Assembly (NCBI GenBank): GCA_003212395.1
Contig: QCPU01000005.1
Location: 28,434 to 92,433, forward strand
Length of the DNA: 64,000 nt
Reading direction: 5' to 3'
Origin: Prochlorococcus sp. AG-442-B03
Lineage (GTDB): Bacteria; Cyanobacteriota; Cyanobacteriia; PCC-6307; Cyanobiaceae
Part shown: positions 19,120 through 29,514 of the stretch, in pieces
Layout: every line of letters begins with the position of its first letter
Position numbering within the stretch: the first letter of the stretch is position 1
Program-made: the position numbers and the translations under genes
The notes under the pieces: generated by a model
The model's input: the letters and a program-made list of their open reading frames with translations, nothing else
Told to the model about the DNA's origin: nothing
The model's database searches: none

Positions 19120-20310
19120 ATGAAAGATAAGACTTGTACCATTGTGATTCCAGCGAGAATGGGATCCTCTAGATTACCTAATAAACCTTTAAAACAATTA
19201 GCGGGTAAACCGCTGCTCAAATGGGTTATTGAATTGGCTGAAAATGCCAATTTTAATAAATCTTTAATTGTATTAACAGAGGATAAGATAATCTATGATT
19301 TTGTTGATGATTTAGGAGTTAAATGTTTTCTCACGGATAAAATTCATAAAAATGGAACTTCGCGGATACTAGAAATTCTAGATCATATCGAATCTGATTT
19401 TATTATAAATTTACAGGGGGATGAACCTTTAGTTAACCCAAACGATTTAAGTGAACTATATGAAAAGATAAAATCTAGTGATGCAGATATTGCTTCAATT
19501 TGTCATAAAGTTGATAGTTTTGAAGCTGAAGAACCCTCTAATGTAAAGGTGGTTTTAGATATTAATCAAAATGCTCTTTACTTTAGTAGATCAAAAATTC
19601 CATACGGAGCGAAAACCTTTTATATCCATAAGGGTATTTACGCATTTAAAAAATCTGCTTTACAGAAGATCAAAGCTCTTAAATCTAGTTTTCTAGGCAA
19701 TTTGGAAGATCTTGAACAACTGCAATGGTTAGAAAATAATATGTCATTAAAAATGCTTATCACAAAAAATAAGTCAATCGGAGTTGACACTCAAGATGAT
19801 TTGATAAAAGCAGAAAATGCATTATTGTCCAATAATATTAAAGGACTCATTTGTGATGTTGATGGAACATTAACCAACGGGCTTGTATGGTATGGCAATG
19901 ATGGAGAGCAGTTGAAATCTTTTAATATAAAAGATGGATCTGCAATTAAGAAACTCTTATCAAAAGGGTTCAAAGTTGGTCTTCTGAGTGGGAGAGATTC
20001 AGTTCCATTGCGCGTTAGAGCAAATGAATTGGGAATTAAATTCTTAAGATTAGGCCAAGCTGATAAAAAGAAAGGTTGTTTAGAACTTATTAATGAAATG
20101 AAATTGGAAGCTATAAACTTAGCCTACATTGGGGATGATGAAAACGACATACCTTGCTGCTCACTAATTCCATTTTCATTTGCAGTAAAAGACTGTCATG
20201 AGGATTTAAAAAAAATATCAAGATTTCACTTGAAAGTAAAAGGTGGAGAAGGGGTGATAAATGGATTTATAGAAACGTTGAACTTATTAAGCACAAATCC
20301 AAAAATATAA
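19120..20310 (+). CDS. kdsB-kdsC: KdsB-KdsC fusion: CMP-Kdo synthetase plus Kdo-8-P phosphatase
   Basis: One 396-residue protein joins two Kdo steps. Residues about 1-235 are CMP-Kdo synthetase (IPARMGSSRLPNKPL, INLQGDEPLV, YFSRSKIPYG). Residues from about 240 are a HAD-superfamily KdsC phosphatase with motif I CDVDGTLTNG (Asp at about 246 and 248), LLSGRDS, and YIGDDENDIP. Kdo-8-P phosphatase acts before CMP activation, so the fusion brackets the last two steps. The frame opens at TTG 19066, but ATG 19120 begins directly before the synthetase domain and is preferred. No frameshift or stop separates the halves. Confidence 0.92.
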   Translation: MKDKTCTIVIPARMGSSRLPNKPLKQLAGKPLLKWVIELAENANFNKSLIVLTEDKIIYDFVDDLGVKCFLTDKIHKNGTSRILEILDHIESDFIINLQGDEPLVNPNDLSELYEKIKSSDADIASICHKVDSFEAEEPSNVKVVLDINQNALYFSRSKIPYGAKTFYIHKGIYAFKKSALQKIKALKSSFLGNLEDLEQLQWLENNMSLKMLITKNKSIGVDTQDDLIKAENALLSNNIKGLICDVDGTLTNGLVWYGNDGEQLKSFNIKDGSAIKKLLSKGFKVGLLSGRDSVPLRVRANELGIKFLRLGQADKKKGCLELINEMKLEAINLAYIGDDENDIPCCSLIPFSFAVKDCHEDLKKISRFHLKVKGGEGVINGFIETLNLLSTNPKI

Positions 20311-20636
20311 ATTTAACAAAAGAAAAGGAAGATAGAAAATGATATTAAGCGTAATCATAAGAAAGGTTTGTGACCATAGAGTAGGTGTTTGTTTTAAAAG
20401 GTTTTGCTGAAGTACTGATTGAATATGCAGAAATCAACTCAAAAGAAGATTAAAGAATTTGTTATCTTCAGAGTTAAAATTTCAGTTGCCAATCTTTGAA
20501 AAATTATTTTTCATTAAAAGAAGTTAGTTTTAACTTATTTAAGGTGAAGAAGATATTATTAGATGTGAAGATTGATAAGATAGAGAATTAAAATTGTTAT
20601 TAAAGTTCGCAGCCTCCTCTTTGATTTTTATTTCAT
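20311..20636. other. Intergenic stretch, no convincing gene
   Basis: This 326-bp gap between kdsBC and the epimerase gene has no long frame. The best short frame is a GTG-started 22-codon ORF near 20385-20450 (VLKGFAEVLIEYAEIN). It has no clear ribosome binding site and I do not accept it as a gene. Base composition is less extreme than in typical intergenic DNA here, so a decayed gene is possible. Confidence 0.5.
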
Positions 20637-21686
20637 ATGATCTTATCTAAAAAGAAAATTCTTGTAACTGGGGCAGCAGGTTTTATAGGATCTGAAATTA
20701 CCAAAAAGCTTTTGTCAGAGAGTTTAGATGTTATCGGAATAGACAATTTAAATGAATATTACAATCCTTTTTTAAAACAAAAAAGGATTAAAACTATCGA
20801 ACAAACTGACCACAATAATTGTTGGCGATTTCTAAAGGTGAATATAGATGATGCAAAAAAAATAGATAAAGTTTTTGACGAATATCAACCAAACATTGTT
20901 ATAAATTTGGCTGCCCAAGCAGGCGTTAGGTATTCATTAGAGAATCCCATGAGTTACATAGAGAGCAATATTGTAGGTTTCTTAAATATTCTTGAGGGAT
21001 GTAGAAATTATAATGTAGAACATTTGATTTATGCATCAAGTAGTTCAGTTTATGGAGGTAATAAGATTACTCCTTTTAATGAATCCCACTCTGTTGATCA
21101 TCCAATAAGTCTTTATGCCGCAACAAAAAAATCTAATGAAATGTTAGCTCATTCTTATAGCCATCTTTTTCAAATTCCTATGACAGGATTGAGATTTTTT
21201 ACTGTTTATGGACCAATGGGCAGGCCAGATATGGCACCAATGATTTTTGCCGATGCAATGCTGAGAGGGAAAGAAATTAATGTTTTTAATAATGGAAATA
21301 TGTCAAGGGATTTTACGTACATAGATGATGTGACAGAAGCTATTTATAAGTGTTCTTTAAAAATTCCTTATCCGAATTTTAATTTTCAGGATAATCAACC
21401 AGATCCCTCAACATCCTTTGCTCCGCATAGAGTCTTTAATGTAGGGAGTAATAATCCAACAAATCTTCTTAATTTCATTCAATTATTGGAGTCTTCATTC
21501 GGAGTTAAAGCAATAAAGAACATGAAAGAAATGCAACTAGGAGATGTTGAAGAAACCTTTGCAGATATTGATTTGTTAAAAAGTTGGATTGATTATGAAC
21601 CTAAGACTTCATTAGAAAAAGGCATAATAAATTTTGCAAAATGGTATACAGATTATTTTGATTCCGATTATTACAGAAGTCCATAA
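20637..21686 (+). CDS. UDP-glucuronate 4-epimerase-type NAD-dependent epimerase
   Basis: The 349-residue extended SDR protein has the NAD loop VTGAAGFIGSEI near residue 9, the region DNLNEYYNPFLKQKR that marks the UDP-glucuronate epimerase (CapI-type) subgroup, AAQAGVRYSLENP, a serine-rich YASSSSVYGG and the catalytic Tyr/Lys in YAATKKSNE. It probably interconverts UDP-glucuronate and UDP-galacturonate, feeding an acidic sugar to the capsule. It is the last island gene before tRNA-Arg. Substrate is assigned by subgroup motif, so a neutral UDP-hexose cannot be excluded. Confidence 0.85.
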   Translation: MILSKKKILVTGAAGFIGSEITKKLLSESLDVIGIDNLNEYYNPFLKQKRIKTIEQTDHNNCWRFLKVNIDDAKKIDKVFDEYQPNIVINLAAQAGVRYSLENPMSYIESNIVGFLNILEGCRNYNVEHLIYASSSSVYGGNKITPFNESHSVDHPISLYAATKKSNEMLAHSYSHLFQIPMTGLRFFTVYGPMGRPDMAPMIFADAMLRGKEINVFNNGNMSRDFTYIDDVTEAIYKCSLKIPYPNFNFQDNQPDPSTSFAPHRVFNVGSNNPTNLLNFIQLLESSFGVKAIKNMKEMQLGDVEETFADIDLLKSWIDYEPKTSLEKGIINFAKWYTDYFDSDYYRSP

Positions 21687-21827
21687 AAATAAGATTTTTT
21701 AACTATGAAATTCTTCATGTCTTATCACCGTAATCAACAAGAATCAATAAATTCTGACCTGCATTTTTAACTTCTATAAAATTGGACTGAAATTTTAGAT
21801 CTATGCTTATTTGTTCGCTAGAGCTAC

Positions 21828-21900
<73 letters not shown>

Positions 21901-22117
21901 TGGGGGTTTTCGCTAATTTCGTCACTAAAGTAACAAACATAGAAAAAACAGCAATAAATCGCACTTTTGATAAGTCAATTTACAACTTATCTATCTTATA
22001 TCAGCCAAGCTCACCTAACCAGTAAATCTTTAAAAAATAATTTATTTAGAAAATAATTTTTTTCTTATATTTGTTTAGGATTTATTTTAGTATTGTATTA
22101 AATATCTTTTTTAAATT

Positions 22118-22783
22118 TTGGCAAAAAGACTTACAGAAGATCAAAAGAAAACATTAATTAGTACCTTCAAAAAGGGGATTAAGATAGAAGAATTATCTCA
22201 AAGATTTAATTGTAGTAAGTTGACAATAGTTAGAAATTTGAAAAAAAATCTCGGGGAATCTAAATATAGAGAGATAATAACTAATAACAAAAACTTAATT
22301 ACTGATTCTAGAAAATTAGAAAAATCAAAGAAATTTAAATCTGATATTGATTCTGCTGTTGCAGGTAACACAAGCATTAATAATTTAAATAAAAATGCTT
22401 CGGATTTTGCTCCAGAGGATTCTTTTTTTGAGATTGTCCCTTTAGATTATGAAATAGAAAATTTACCTCGGAAAGAATTATCTTCAGTTCCTATATCTGA
22501 TGTTGATTTTCCTAAAGTTGTTTATATGATCGTGGATAAGAAAATTGAGTTAGAAATAAAATTATTAAAAGATTTCCCAGAATGGGACTTCCTACCTCTT
22601 AATGATTTGAATAGAAAAACAATAGAGATATTTTTTGATTTAAATCTTGCTAAAAGATCTTGTAATAAGGAGCAAAAGGTACTGAAAGTTCCTAATACTG
22701 ATGTATTTAGAATTGCAGCACCTGTTCTAATTGAGAAAGGAATTTCAAGAATTGTTTGTGCTGAAAATTTAATTTCTCTTTAA
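22118..22783 (+). CDS. Helix-turn-helix protein of unknown function
   Basis: The 221-residue protein opens with a helix-turn-helix like that of resolvase or transposase N-termini (KRLTEDQKKTLISTFKKG, then EELSQRFNCSKLTIVRNLKK) at about residues 4-44. A low-complexity Lys/Asn/Ser linker follows, and a C-terminal acidic and hydrophobic domain of about 110 residues that I do not recognise. The start is TTG at 22118, because no ATG lies near the HTH. I believe it is a conserved picocyanobacterial protein, probably DNA-binding; no catalytic motif supports recombination activity. Confidence 0.75.
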   Translation: MAKRLTEDQKKTLISTFKKGIKIEELSQRFNCSKLTIVRNLKKNLGESKYREIITNNKNLITDSRKLEKSKKFKSDIDSAVAGNTSINNLNKNASDFAPEDSFFEIVPLDYEIENLPRKELSSVPISDVDFPKVVYMIVDKKIELEIKLLKDFPEWDFLPLNDLNRKTIEIFFDLNLAKRSCNKEQKVLKVPNTDVFRIAAPVLIEKGISRIVCAENLISL

Positions 22784-22791
22784 TCAATTTT

Positions 22792-23010
22792 TTAATCATT
22801 ATTCATATCGAGGACAAGTATGTTTCCTAAAATAGAACCTAATATAAAACTTGAGCCAACGATAAAACTTATTGGAAGTTCAATGGTTTCGTCTATTATC
22901 AAGTCCACTTTGCGTTTGTTTGAACTGTTTTGTATCGCAACAAATAAAATCACAAATAAACAAGAATTGAATATAACTGTAAAGAATAATTTTTTCCCTA
23001 AGGAGTTCAT
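22792..23010 (-). CDS. LapA-like small membrane protein
   Basis: The 72-residue protein has two transmembrane helices, about 7-26 and 46-67. AIQNSSNKRKVDLII follows the first helix, and a glycine-patterned second helix begins after LPISFIVGSSF. This is the LapA/DUF1049 pattern (short helix, VxQNS, strand, second helix). The role in cyanobacteria is not known to me. It lies between the convergent HTH gene and rsmI, reads with rsmI, and has a frame overlapping on the other strand that I treat as a shadow. Confidence 0.65.
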   Translation of the reverse strand: MNSLGKKLFFTVIFNSCLFVILFVAIQNSSNKRKVDLIIDETIELPISFIVGSSFILGSILGNILVLDMNND

Positions 23011-23033
23011 ATAAATTGACCTTTATGTAAATA

Positions 23034-23891
23034 TTAAATCATATTATAAATTTCGCTTTTTTTTAGACCATTTTTCTTGGCTAAGTATTTTGATGCTGCT
23101 GACAAACTTAGTCCTGCACTTATTAAATCATTAAGATCTTTTTTTATAATTAATTTATCAGGAACCAAATCTCTCTTAATACCTTTTACGACTATTGTTA
23201 TTTCACCAAGGATATCTTTGTCGTTGAAGAAATTAATAACTTCATTAATATTGTTTCCAATATGTTCCTCAAATTTCTTTGTTAGTTCCCTTGCTACCAT
23301 AATCTCCCTATCACCTCCACAAAAATCATTTAATTCTTTCAATAATTTCTTAAGTCGATGTGGAGACTCGTAGATTATAGTTGTTTTTTGATTTTTACTA
23401 ATTTCTAAAAGAATTTTTTCTCTTTCAATTTGCTTTTTAGGTAGAAAGCCTTCAAATACAAAACTTGAGGAGGGAAGGCCACTTGAAACAAGAGCTGTAA
23501 TTGCGGCACATGCACCGGGAATGCATATTATATCAATCCCTTCTTTTTTCACACTTCTTGCAATTTCTTCGCCTGGATCACAAATTCCTGGTATCCCAGC
23601 ATCGCTAACAATTGCTATTGATTTTCCTTCTTTGAGATCTTTTAATATTTTTGGTATTTTAATTGATGAATTATGTTTATTAAAACTTATAAGTTTGTTT
23701 GAAATATTGAACTTGCTCATAATTTTTTTTGTTTGTCTTGTATCTTCGCAAGCAATTAAAGAAACATTTTCAAGAATATTTAATGCTCTTTGAGAAATAT
23801 CATTTAAATTTCCAATTGGAGTACCAACTATATATAAAGTTTCTTTTTCCGGTTCTTTTTTTCTCTGAGATAAAAAGGAATTATTATTCAT
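23034..23891 (-). CDS. rsmI: 16S rRNA (cytidine-1402-2'-O)-methyltransferase
   Basis: The 285-residue protein has the tetrapyrrole-methylase fold: YIVGTPIGNLNDIS at about 20-33, CEDTRQTKKI, VSDAGIPGICDPG and the IYESPHRLKK region. RsmI methylates the ribose of C1402 in the ribosomal P site. Its ATG at 23889-23891 lies only 3 bp from the divergent ATG of the cysQ remnant. Confidence 0.95.
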   Translation of the reverse strand: MNNNSFLSQRKKEPEKETLYIVGTPIGNLNDISQRALNILENVSLIACEDTRQTKKIMSKFNISNKLISFNKHNSSIKIPKILKDLKEGKSIAIVSDAGIPGICDPGEEIARSVKKEGIDIICIPGACAAITALVSSGLPSSSFVFEGFLPKKQIEREKILLEISKNQKTTIIYESPHRLKKLLKELNDFCGGDREIMVARELTKKFEEHIGNNINEVINFFNDKDILGEITIVVKGIKRDLVPDKLIIKKDLNDLISAGLSLSAASKYLAKKNGLKKSEIYNMI

Positions 23892-23894
23892 TTA

Positions 23895-24225
23895 ATGACT
23901 CAATTATTTTTTGGAGTAGATACTAATAATTTTATCGATGATATAAGAATTTTCAGCTGGCAAGCATCAGATCTTTTGCTTTATTACTAAAAAATGTTAG
24001 AAGATTAAGATGATAAAAAAATAAATTTTAAAAATAAAATGAAGTCTCGTTTTTACCTCTACTTAAAGGAGATAGTGCTATTTACCTCTTTATAAATATA
24101 CTTTGGAAGATATAACTAAAGTTTAGGCTTCTCTCCTAAAGAGCCTATTTTTAAAGGAGTTAGTTTGTGGAGTAATTTTAAATTTAGATAATCAAGAATT
24201 AACTTCTGGAAAAACTAATCGTTAG
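23895..24225 (+). pseudogene. cysQ: Decayed cysQ (3'(2'),5'-bisphosphate nucleotidase) remnant
   Basis: From the ATG at 23895 the frame reads a CysQ-like N-terminus (DDIRIFSWQASDLLLYY), hits TAA at 23988, and continues with KMLED, another stop, then DDKK in the same frame. That is what a CysQ N-terminus with two nonsense changes would look like. Further on, in a different frame, 24181-24222 reads NLDNQELTSGKTN, matching the end of the inositol-phosphatase fold. The catalytic centre is missing. From memory cysQ sits between rsmI and pnp in related picocyanobacteria. Limits are approximate. A bulged hairpin (24125-24146) followed by a short T run lies inside. Confidence 0.65.
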
Positions 24226-24323
24226 AGAAGATGTATATAAACTTAAAATTAGGAATATTAACTGAAGTATTTTACGAGAACTAAAGAAAATATTGAGAAG
24301 AACTAAATTTACCCTCTTTAGTC

Positions 24324-26489
24324 TTAATTGAGCGGAGCTACTGGAGTTGGTGTTGGTTCAGGATAAGACATTCCATTATTTTGACCTACACCTCTCAAAG
24401 TAAGATTAATTCTTCCTCTGCTATCAATCTCTCTAACTCTTACTGTTACATCGTCACCTTGTCTTACTACATCTTCAACTCTCTCAACCCTCGCTTCGGA
24501 TAGTTGAGATATGTGAACCATGCCTTCTTTACCAGGTAGGATCTCAACAAAAGCACCAATTGGAATTATTCGAGTAACCACTCCAGAGAAAATTTCCCCT
24601 TCATGCACTTTTCTTGTAAGTCCTTCAATGATCTTTTGAGCTTCTTCTGCAGCAGCTCCGTCATGAGAAGCGATAGTTACAATTCCACCATCTTCAATAT
24701 CAATTTTTGTATTTGTTCTTTCAGTAATTCCTTTTATAGTTCTTCCCCCAGGTCCTATGACTGTTCCTATAAGCTCAGGATCAATCCTAAAGCTTAAAAG
24801 CCTAGGAGCATGGGGAGAAAGGGACTCTTGAGGCTTATCTATTGCCTGTTGCATCTTTTCTAAAATATGCAATCGAGCAGGACGAGCTTTTTTAATTGCA
24901 TCAGAAATAATAGAGACTGGTAAACCTGTAATTTTCATATCCATTTGTAATGCTGTTATCCCCTTATCAGTACCTGCAACTTTAAAGTCCATATCTCCAA
25001 GAAAATCTTCAATTCCTTGAATATCGGTAAGAATTCGTACTTCTTTACCTTCTTTGATTAAGCCCATAGCAGTACCACTTACAGGAGCTTTTAAAGGAAC
25101 CCCTGCATCTAGTAATGAAAGTGTGCTTCCACATACAGAACCCATTGAAGTTGATCCGTTCGAACTTAAAACTTCGCTAACTACTCTCAAGACATAAGGG
25201 AATGTTTCTTTCCCAGGCAATACTGGGATTATGGCTCTCTCAGCTAATGCTCCATGCCCAATCTCCCTTCTCCCAGGAGTTCTCATTGGTCTTGTTTCTC
25301 CTACTGAATAAGGAGGAAAATTGTAGTGATGTAGATAAGTTTTTTCGGTACTTGGATTCAGGTCATCCATTTCTTGAGCATCACTAGGAGTACCTAATGT
25401 GGTTGTTGATAAAACTTGGGTTAAACCTCTTTGGAATAATGCAGAACCATGAACTCTTTTTGGAAGAATTCCTGCAGAAGCTGATATTTCTCTAACTTCG
25501 TCGAGATCTCTTCCATCAACTCTTTTCCCATCATTTATAATTTGCGACCTCATTAATTTTTTTGTTAATTTTTTAAAGTCGGAACTTAATAACTTATCAT
25601 TCTCTGAAAGAAGAACTTTTAATTGGTTGTTCTCCTTCAAAGAATCAATTTTATCTTGAGTCTGAACTTTTATTTTTTCGAGTTCAAGATCTCTCTCTTC
25701 CTTTGAAAGATCAAATTTCTTTAAAACTAACTCAATTGGTTTAGTGCAATTTTTCTCTAAATAAGAGGGCAATGTTTTATCTTCTTCAGGTTCAGATGGC
25801 TTAATCTGTTGTATGCCTAAATCTTTTAGTAAATCTTCTTGCGATTTAATAAGTTCAGTAACTGCTTCATAACCAAAATCTATAGCTTCGATAGTATCTT
25901 GCTCTGATAACTGGTTAGCACCTGCCTCAATCATAACAATACCTTCAGGTGAACCTGCAACAACAATGTCTAAATCTCCTCTCTCTATCTCTCTATAACT
26001 TGGATTTAAGATGAAATCATCTCCAATAAGACCAACTCTAACTGCAGCCATTGGCCCATAAAATGGAATCTCTCCAAGTAAAGTTGCTATTGAAGCCCCG
26101 GTAACAGCTAAAACATCTGCTGGAACTCTTTCATCTAGAGAAAGACATGAGGCAACAATTTGTATCTCATCTCTCATCCATGAAGGGAAAAGTGGCCTCA
26201 TTGGCCTGTCGATCAATCTTGCAATAAGAGTCGCTCTTTCTGGAGGACGACCCTCTCTCCTCATAAAACCACCAGGAATTCTTCCTGCAGCGTATAGTTT
26301 CTCCTCATAGTCACATATTAGAGGTAGAAAGTCAGAAGCATCTTTTTTTGTAGTTTTTGTTGCTGTAACTAATAGAGAGGTGTCACCACACTCAATCATT
26401 ACTGATCCATTTGCTTGAGGAGCATATAGTCCTGTAGTTAGTCGTATCTCTCGTCCGTCAAACGTGATCGACTTATTTTGTCCTTCCAC
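24324..26489 (-). CDS. pnp: Polyribonucleotide nucleotidyltransferase (PNPase)
   Basis: The 721-residue exoribonuclease degrades RNA phosphorolytically in 3'-5' direction. Visible parts are the first RNase PH domain ([20 protein letters not shown]), the helical linker, the second RNase PH domain with [11 protein letters not shown] and [19 protein letters not shown], a KH domain ([16 protein letters not shown]), and a C-terminal S1 domain from about 630 ([20 protein letters not shown]). Length and order are normal for PNPase. Transcribed toward rsmI; the cysQ remnant fills the space between. Confidence 0.97.
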   Translation of the reverse strand: MEGQNKSITFDGREIRLTTGLYAPQANGSVMIECGDTSLLVTATKTTKKDASDFLPLICDYEEKLYAAGRIPGGFMRREGRPPERATLIARLIDRPMRPLFPSWMRDEIQIVASCLSLDERVPADVLAVTGASIATLLGEIPFYGPMAAVRVGLIGDDFILNPSYREIERGDLDIVVAGSPEGIVMIEAGANQLSEQDTIEAIDFGYEAVTELIKSQEDLLKDLGIQQIKPSEPEEDKTLPSYLEKNCTKPIELVLKKFDLSKEERDLELEKIKVQTQDKIDSLKENNQLKVLLSENDKLLSSDFKKLTKKLMRSQIINDGKRVDGRDLDEVREISASAGILPKRVHGSALFQRGLTQVLSTTTLGTPSDAQEMDDLNPSTEKTYLHHYNFPPYSVGETRPMRTPGRREIGHGALAERAIIPVLPGKETFPYVLRVVSEVLSSNGSTSMGSVCGSTLSLLDAGVPLKAPVSGTAMGLIKEGKEVRILTDIQGIEDFLGDMDFKVAGTDKGITALQMDMKITGLPVSIISDAIKKARPARLHILEKMQQAIDKPQESLSPHAPRLLSFRIDPELIGTVIGPGGRTIKGITERTNTKIDIEDGGIVTIASHDGAAAEEAQKIIEGLTRKVHEGEIFSGVVTRIIPIGAFVEILPGKEGMVHISQLSEARVERVEDVVRQGDDVTVRVREIDSRGRINLTLRGVGQNNGMSYPEPTPTPVAPLN

Positions 26490-26659
26490 TTTTTAAATTA
26501 TAAATCTATACATAATTTATTCTTACATTTTATAGGGACATATTGAGTAAATTATTTAGATAAGCTATAAAAATTCTTTAAATTTTACCAAAAATGAATT
26601 TTAATTTCTTTAATTATGAATTTTACGGTAGAAAAAAAGAAATAAAAAAATAACTTGTG

Positions 26660-26962
26660 CTACCAACTTGATTTAACTACCCCAGGGAGCTCGCCATTAT
26701 GAGCTCTTTGCCTCAACTGATTTCTGCAAAGACCAAAGTCTCTGTAGACTCCCCTTGGTTTACCAGTTGCCCAACATCTATTTCTCACCCTATTTGGAGC
26801 AGAGTTTCTAGGCAAACCCTGAATTTTTCTATGTATTTCTAATCTTTCCATTGGGTCTTTCGCGGCATTGAATTCGATTAATAATGATTTTCTTTTCGCA
26901 GCATATTTTTGTACAAGTTTTTTGCGTTTGACCTCTCTCGCAATCATGGACTTTTTAGCCAT
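26660..26962 (-). CDS. rpsN: 30S ribosomal protein S14
   Basis: The 100-residue protein is the long, zinc-independent S14 type with the C-terminal signature [20 protein letters not shown] and the [12 protein letters not shown] tail. It binds the 3' major domain of 16S rRNA in the small-subunit head. It stands alone between rseP and pnp rather than in the ribosomal protein operon, as usual in cyanobacteria. Confidence 0.97.
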   Translation of the reverse strand: MAKKSMIAREVKRKKLVQKYAAKRKSLLIEFNAAKDPMERLEIHRKIQGLPRNSAPNRVRNRCWATGKPRGVYRDFGLCRNQLRQRAHNGELPGVVKSSW

Positions 26963-27024
26963 TTAGTAGAATTTTTAATTATTTATCTATATTAACAGCT
27001 TGGATAACAATTTTAAAAATTTAT

Positions 27025-28104
27025 TTATTGGTTTAATAATCTTTGTACTACTAAAAGTTGACTAGTATCCCTTATTATAAGCAGCACACTCAGTCCAACT
27101 AAAAGAAAGAAACTTGATTGAGTAACAACCATTTGTACCTTAACTGGTACTGGCTTTCCCCTAAAACCTTCAATCAAAGTAAAAACAAGTTGTCCCCCAT
27201 CTAAAAGTGGTAAGGGTAAAGAATTCAGAACTGCTAAGTTTATAGAAATTAGTGCGGCAAATAATAATATCCCTGTTCCTCCTTGTTGTGATAGTTGAGC
27301 GCCAATTTCAACTATTTTGACGGGGCCACTAAGTTGTTGAGCTGTTGAGGAGAAATTTGTAATTAATCCTTTATAACCTTGTATTGTTTTTACTAAGAGA
27401 GATGAAAACTCGTTATTTGTGTATTTAAAAAGTTCGAATATGTTTTTTGTCTTTTTAGTTTCTTTTTTTATATTAGGTTGTAATTGAGCTCCAATTGTAC
27501 CCTTACCATCTATATTTTTTGGTACCAAAGTTAAATCTTTCAGTACTCCATCTCTATCAATTGTTATCGAAATTGGGTTCTCTGATGAATTCTGAATCTT
27601 TTTTACTAAAGCAGAAACTGCCTGATCGCCAACTCCTAAAGTACTGCTTTCAATTTTTAAGATTTTATCCCCTGCTTGTAGTCCGGCAATAGAAGCAGCC
27701 TTGTCCTGCTGAGTAGCCAAAACTAGAATCCCAGGCTCTGGATCAAATGGGATCCCAATAGCAGTTACGTTTACAATTAAGATTGTATAAGCAAGAATTA
27801 AGTTAGCGAATACCCCAGCGGAAATAACAATTACTCTTTGAATAACTGGCCTATTTTTTAAAAGATTTGGATCTTTAGGGTCAATATTATTTATTTCTTC
27901 ATCAGGAAAGGAAACAAAGCCACCTAAGGGAAACGCTCTAAGTGAATAGGTTATATCTTTATATCTTTTCTGAATTATTGATGGTCCAAATCCAATTGAA
28001 AATCCATCAACATAGATACCTTGCAAAATTGCAGCAAGAAAATGGCCCATTTCATGAAAAAAAATGAGAAATCCCAGAACTGTTATTGAGGTTAAAACGT
28101 TCAT
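27025..28104 (-). CDS. rseP: RIP site-2 metalloprotease
   Basis: The 359-residue membrane protease has the zinc motif HEMGH at about 17-21 in the first transmembrane helix. A PDZ domain (about 120-205, ASIAGLQAGDKILKI) follows, then the second metal-ligand motif LPLPLLDGGQ near 297-306 and a C-terminal helix. The family cleaves transmembrane substrates such as anti-sigma factors and signal-peptide remnants. It starts 9 bp after the serS stop, so the two are probably co-transcribed. Confidence 0.95.
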   Translation of the reverse strand: MNVLTSITVLGFLIFFHEMGHFLAAILQGIYVDGFSIGFGPSIIQKRYKDITYSLRAFPLGGFVSFPDEEINNIDPKDPNLLKNRPVIQRVIVISAGVFANLILAYTILIVNVTAIGIPFDPEPGILVLATQQDKAASIAGLQAGDKILKIESSTLGVGDQAVSALVKKIQNSSENPISITIDRDGVLKDLTLVPKNIDGKGTIGAQLQPNIKKETKKTKNIFELFKYTNNEFSSLLVKTIQGYKGLITNFSSTAQQLSGPVKIVEIGAQLSQQGGTGILLFAALISINLAVLNSLPLPLLDGGQLVFTLIEGFRGKPVPVKVQMVVTQSSFFLLVGLSVLLIIRDTSQLLVVQRLLNQ

Positions 28105-28113
28105 TTAATTATA

Positions 28114-29391
28114 TTAAGTAGTTTTTAAAAATTTTGATCCAAAATATGGTATTAAAGCATCTGGAATTTTTACGCTCCCATCCGTTTGTTGGCCATTCTC
28201 AAGAATAGCAGCCATAGTTCTTCCAATCGCAAGCCCACTACCATTTAAGGTATGCAGATATGAATTTTTTTTATCAATTTTTGCTCTTATTGATGATCTG
28301 CGAGCTTGAAAATCTAAACAGTTGCTACAACTTGAAATTTCCCTATAGCATTTACTACTTGGTAGCCAGACTTCAAGATCAAAAGTTCTGCTTGAAGAAA
28401 AACCTAGGTCTCCAGTACAAATATCAACTAATCTGTAAGGTAGATTGAGCTTCTGTAAAATACTTTCTGCATCTGAAGTGATCTTGTTATGAGCTTCAAT
28501 AGATTTACTTGGATCACAAAACCAATAAAGCTCAACTTTATTAAATTGATGAAGTCTTATTAAACCTTTAGTATCCCTTCCATAACTTCCAGCTTCTCTC
28601 CTAAAACATGGGCTATATGCAACATACTTAATGGGTAATTTCTTGGGATCAATAATCTCATTTCTATGAAAAGCAGTTAGTGGAACTTCAGCTGTAGGAG
28701 AAAGCCATAGATCGTCATTAGAACACTTGAAACTTTCATTTGAGAATTTAGGTAATTGACCAGATCCTGTAAGACTTTCTGAATTCACTAAAGCTGGAGG
28801 CATTAACTCTAAATAACCATTTTTAGTATGCATATCGAGCATAAAATTTATTAATGCCCTCTCTAATCTGGCGCCATTACCAATAAGTGTAATAAAACGA
28901 CTTTTTGATATTTTAGTTGATTTTATAAAGTCAAAAAGATTAAGACTTTCGCCTATTTCCCAGTGAGATTTAAGATTCTCTGATGATATAGGATCTCCCC
29001 AAGTTTTTACTTGGACATTATGACTTTCATCTTTTCCAATAGGTGCATCTTTGCTAGGTAAATTTGGCAAATTAAAAATTTGATTATGTATTTTTTTATC
29101 TAATATTCTTTTTTTCTCTTCATATTCTGAAATTTTAGTTCTGTATTCATTTCCTTTTTTCTTTAAATTATTTAGTTCTGGAGAATCATTATTTTTAGAT
29201 TTACTGAATTCTTGACCAATCAATTTACTTAACTTTTTACTCTCAGATTGGAAACTAGATATTTTTATATCTATTTCATTTTTTTGAAGAGTTAATTCTT
29301 GTAATTGGGAAATATTAAAAATTTTTCCTCTAAGGGATAAACTTTCTTCAATTAAAGTTGGATTTTCTCTTATTAATTTTTGATCTAACAC
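28114..29391 (-). CDS. serS: Seryl-tRNA synthetase
   Basis: The 425-residue class II synthetase has the N-terminal tRNA-binding antiparallel coiled coil (about 25-105) and the catalytic core with motif 2 [20 protein letters not shown] and motif 3 [17 protein letters not shown]. It charges tRNA-Ser, including the tRNA-Ser(CGA) at 50933. Standard length and start. Confidence 0.96.
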   Translation of the reverse strand: MLDQKLIRENPTLIEESLSLRGKIFNISQLQELTLQKNEIDIKISSFQSESKKLSKLIGQEFSKSKNNDSPELNNLKKKGNEYRTKISEYEEKKRILDKKIHNQIFNLPNLPSKDAPIGKDESHNVQVKTWGDPISSENLKSHWEIGESLNLFDFIKSTKISKSRFITLIGNGARLERALINFMLDMHTKNGYLELMPPALVNSESLTGSGQLPKFSNESFKCSNDDLWLSPTAEVPLTAFHRNEIIDPKKLPIKYVAYSPCFRREAGSYGRDTKGLIRLHQFNKVELYWFCDPSKSIEAHNKITSDAESILQKLNLPYRLVDICTGDLGFSSSRTFDLEVWLPSSKCYREISSCSNCLDFQARRSSIRAKIDKKNSYLHTLNGSGLAIGRTMAAILENGQQTDGSVKIPDALIPYFGSKFLKTT

Positions 29392-29514
29392 TATTTTTTT
29401 TTATACCTTAATTAAAATAGTTAATCTAAATTCATTATTAGAGATTTTTGACTAAAAATTAACTAAATTAATGATTCCTAACTTAAGGAATATTTTTAAA
29501 CAAACTTTTTTTAG

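Noticed and set aside
22118..22783. HTH protein as a transposase or recombinase
   Set aside because: The helix-turn-helix resembles transposase N-termini, but no catalytic DDE, Ser or Tyr recombinase motif follows and there are no inverted repeats around it.
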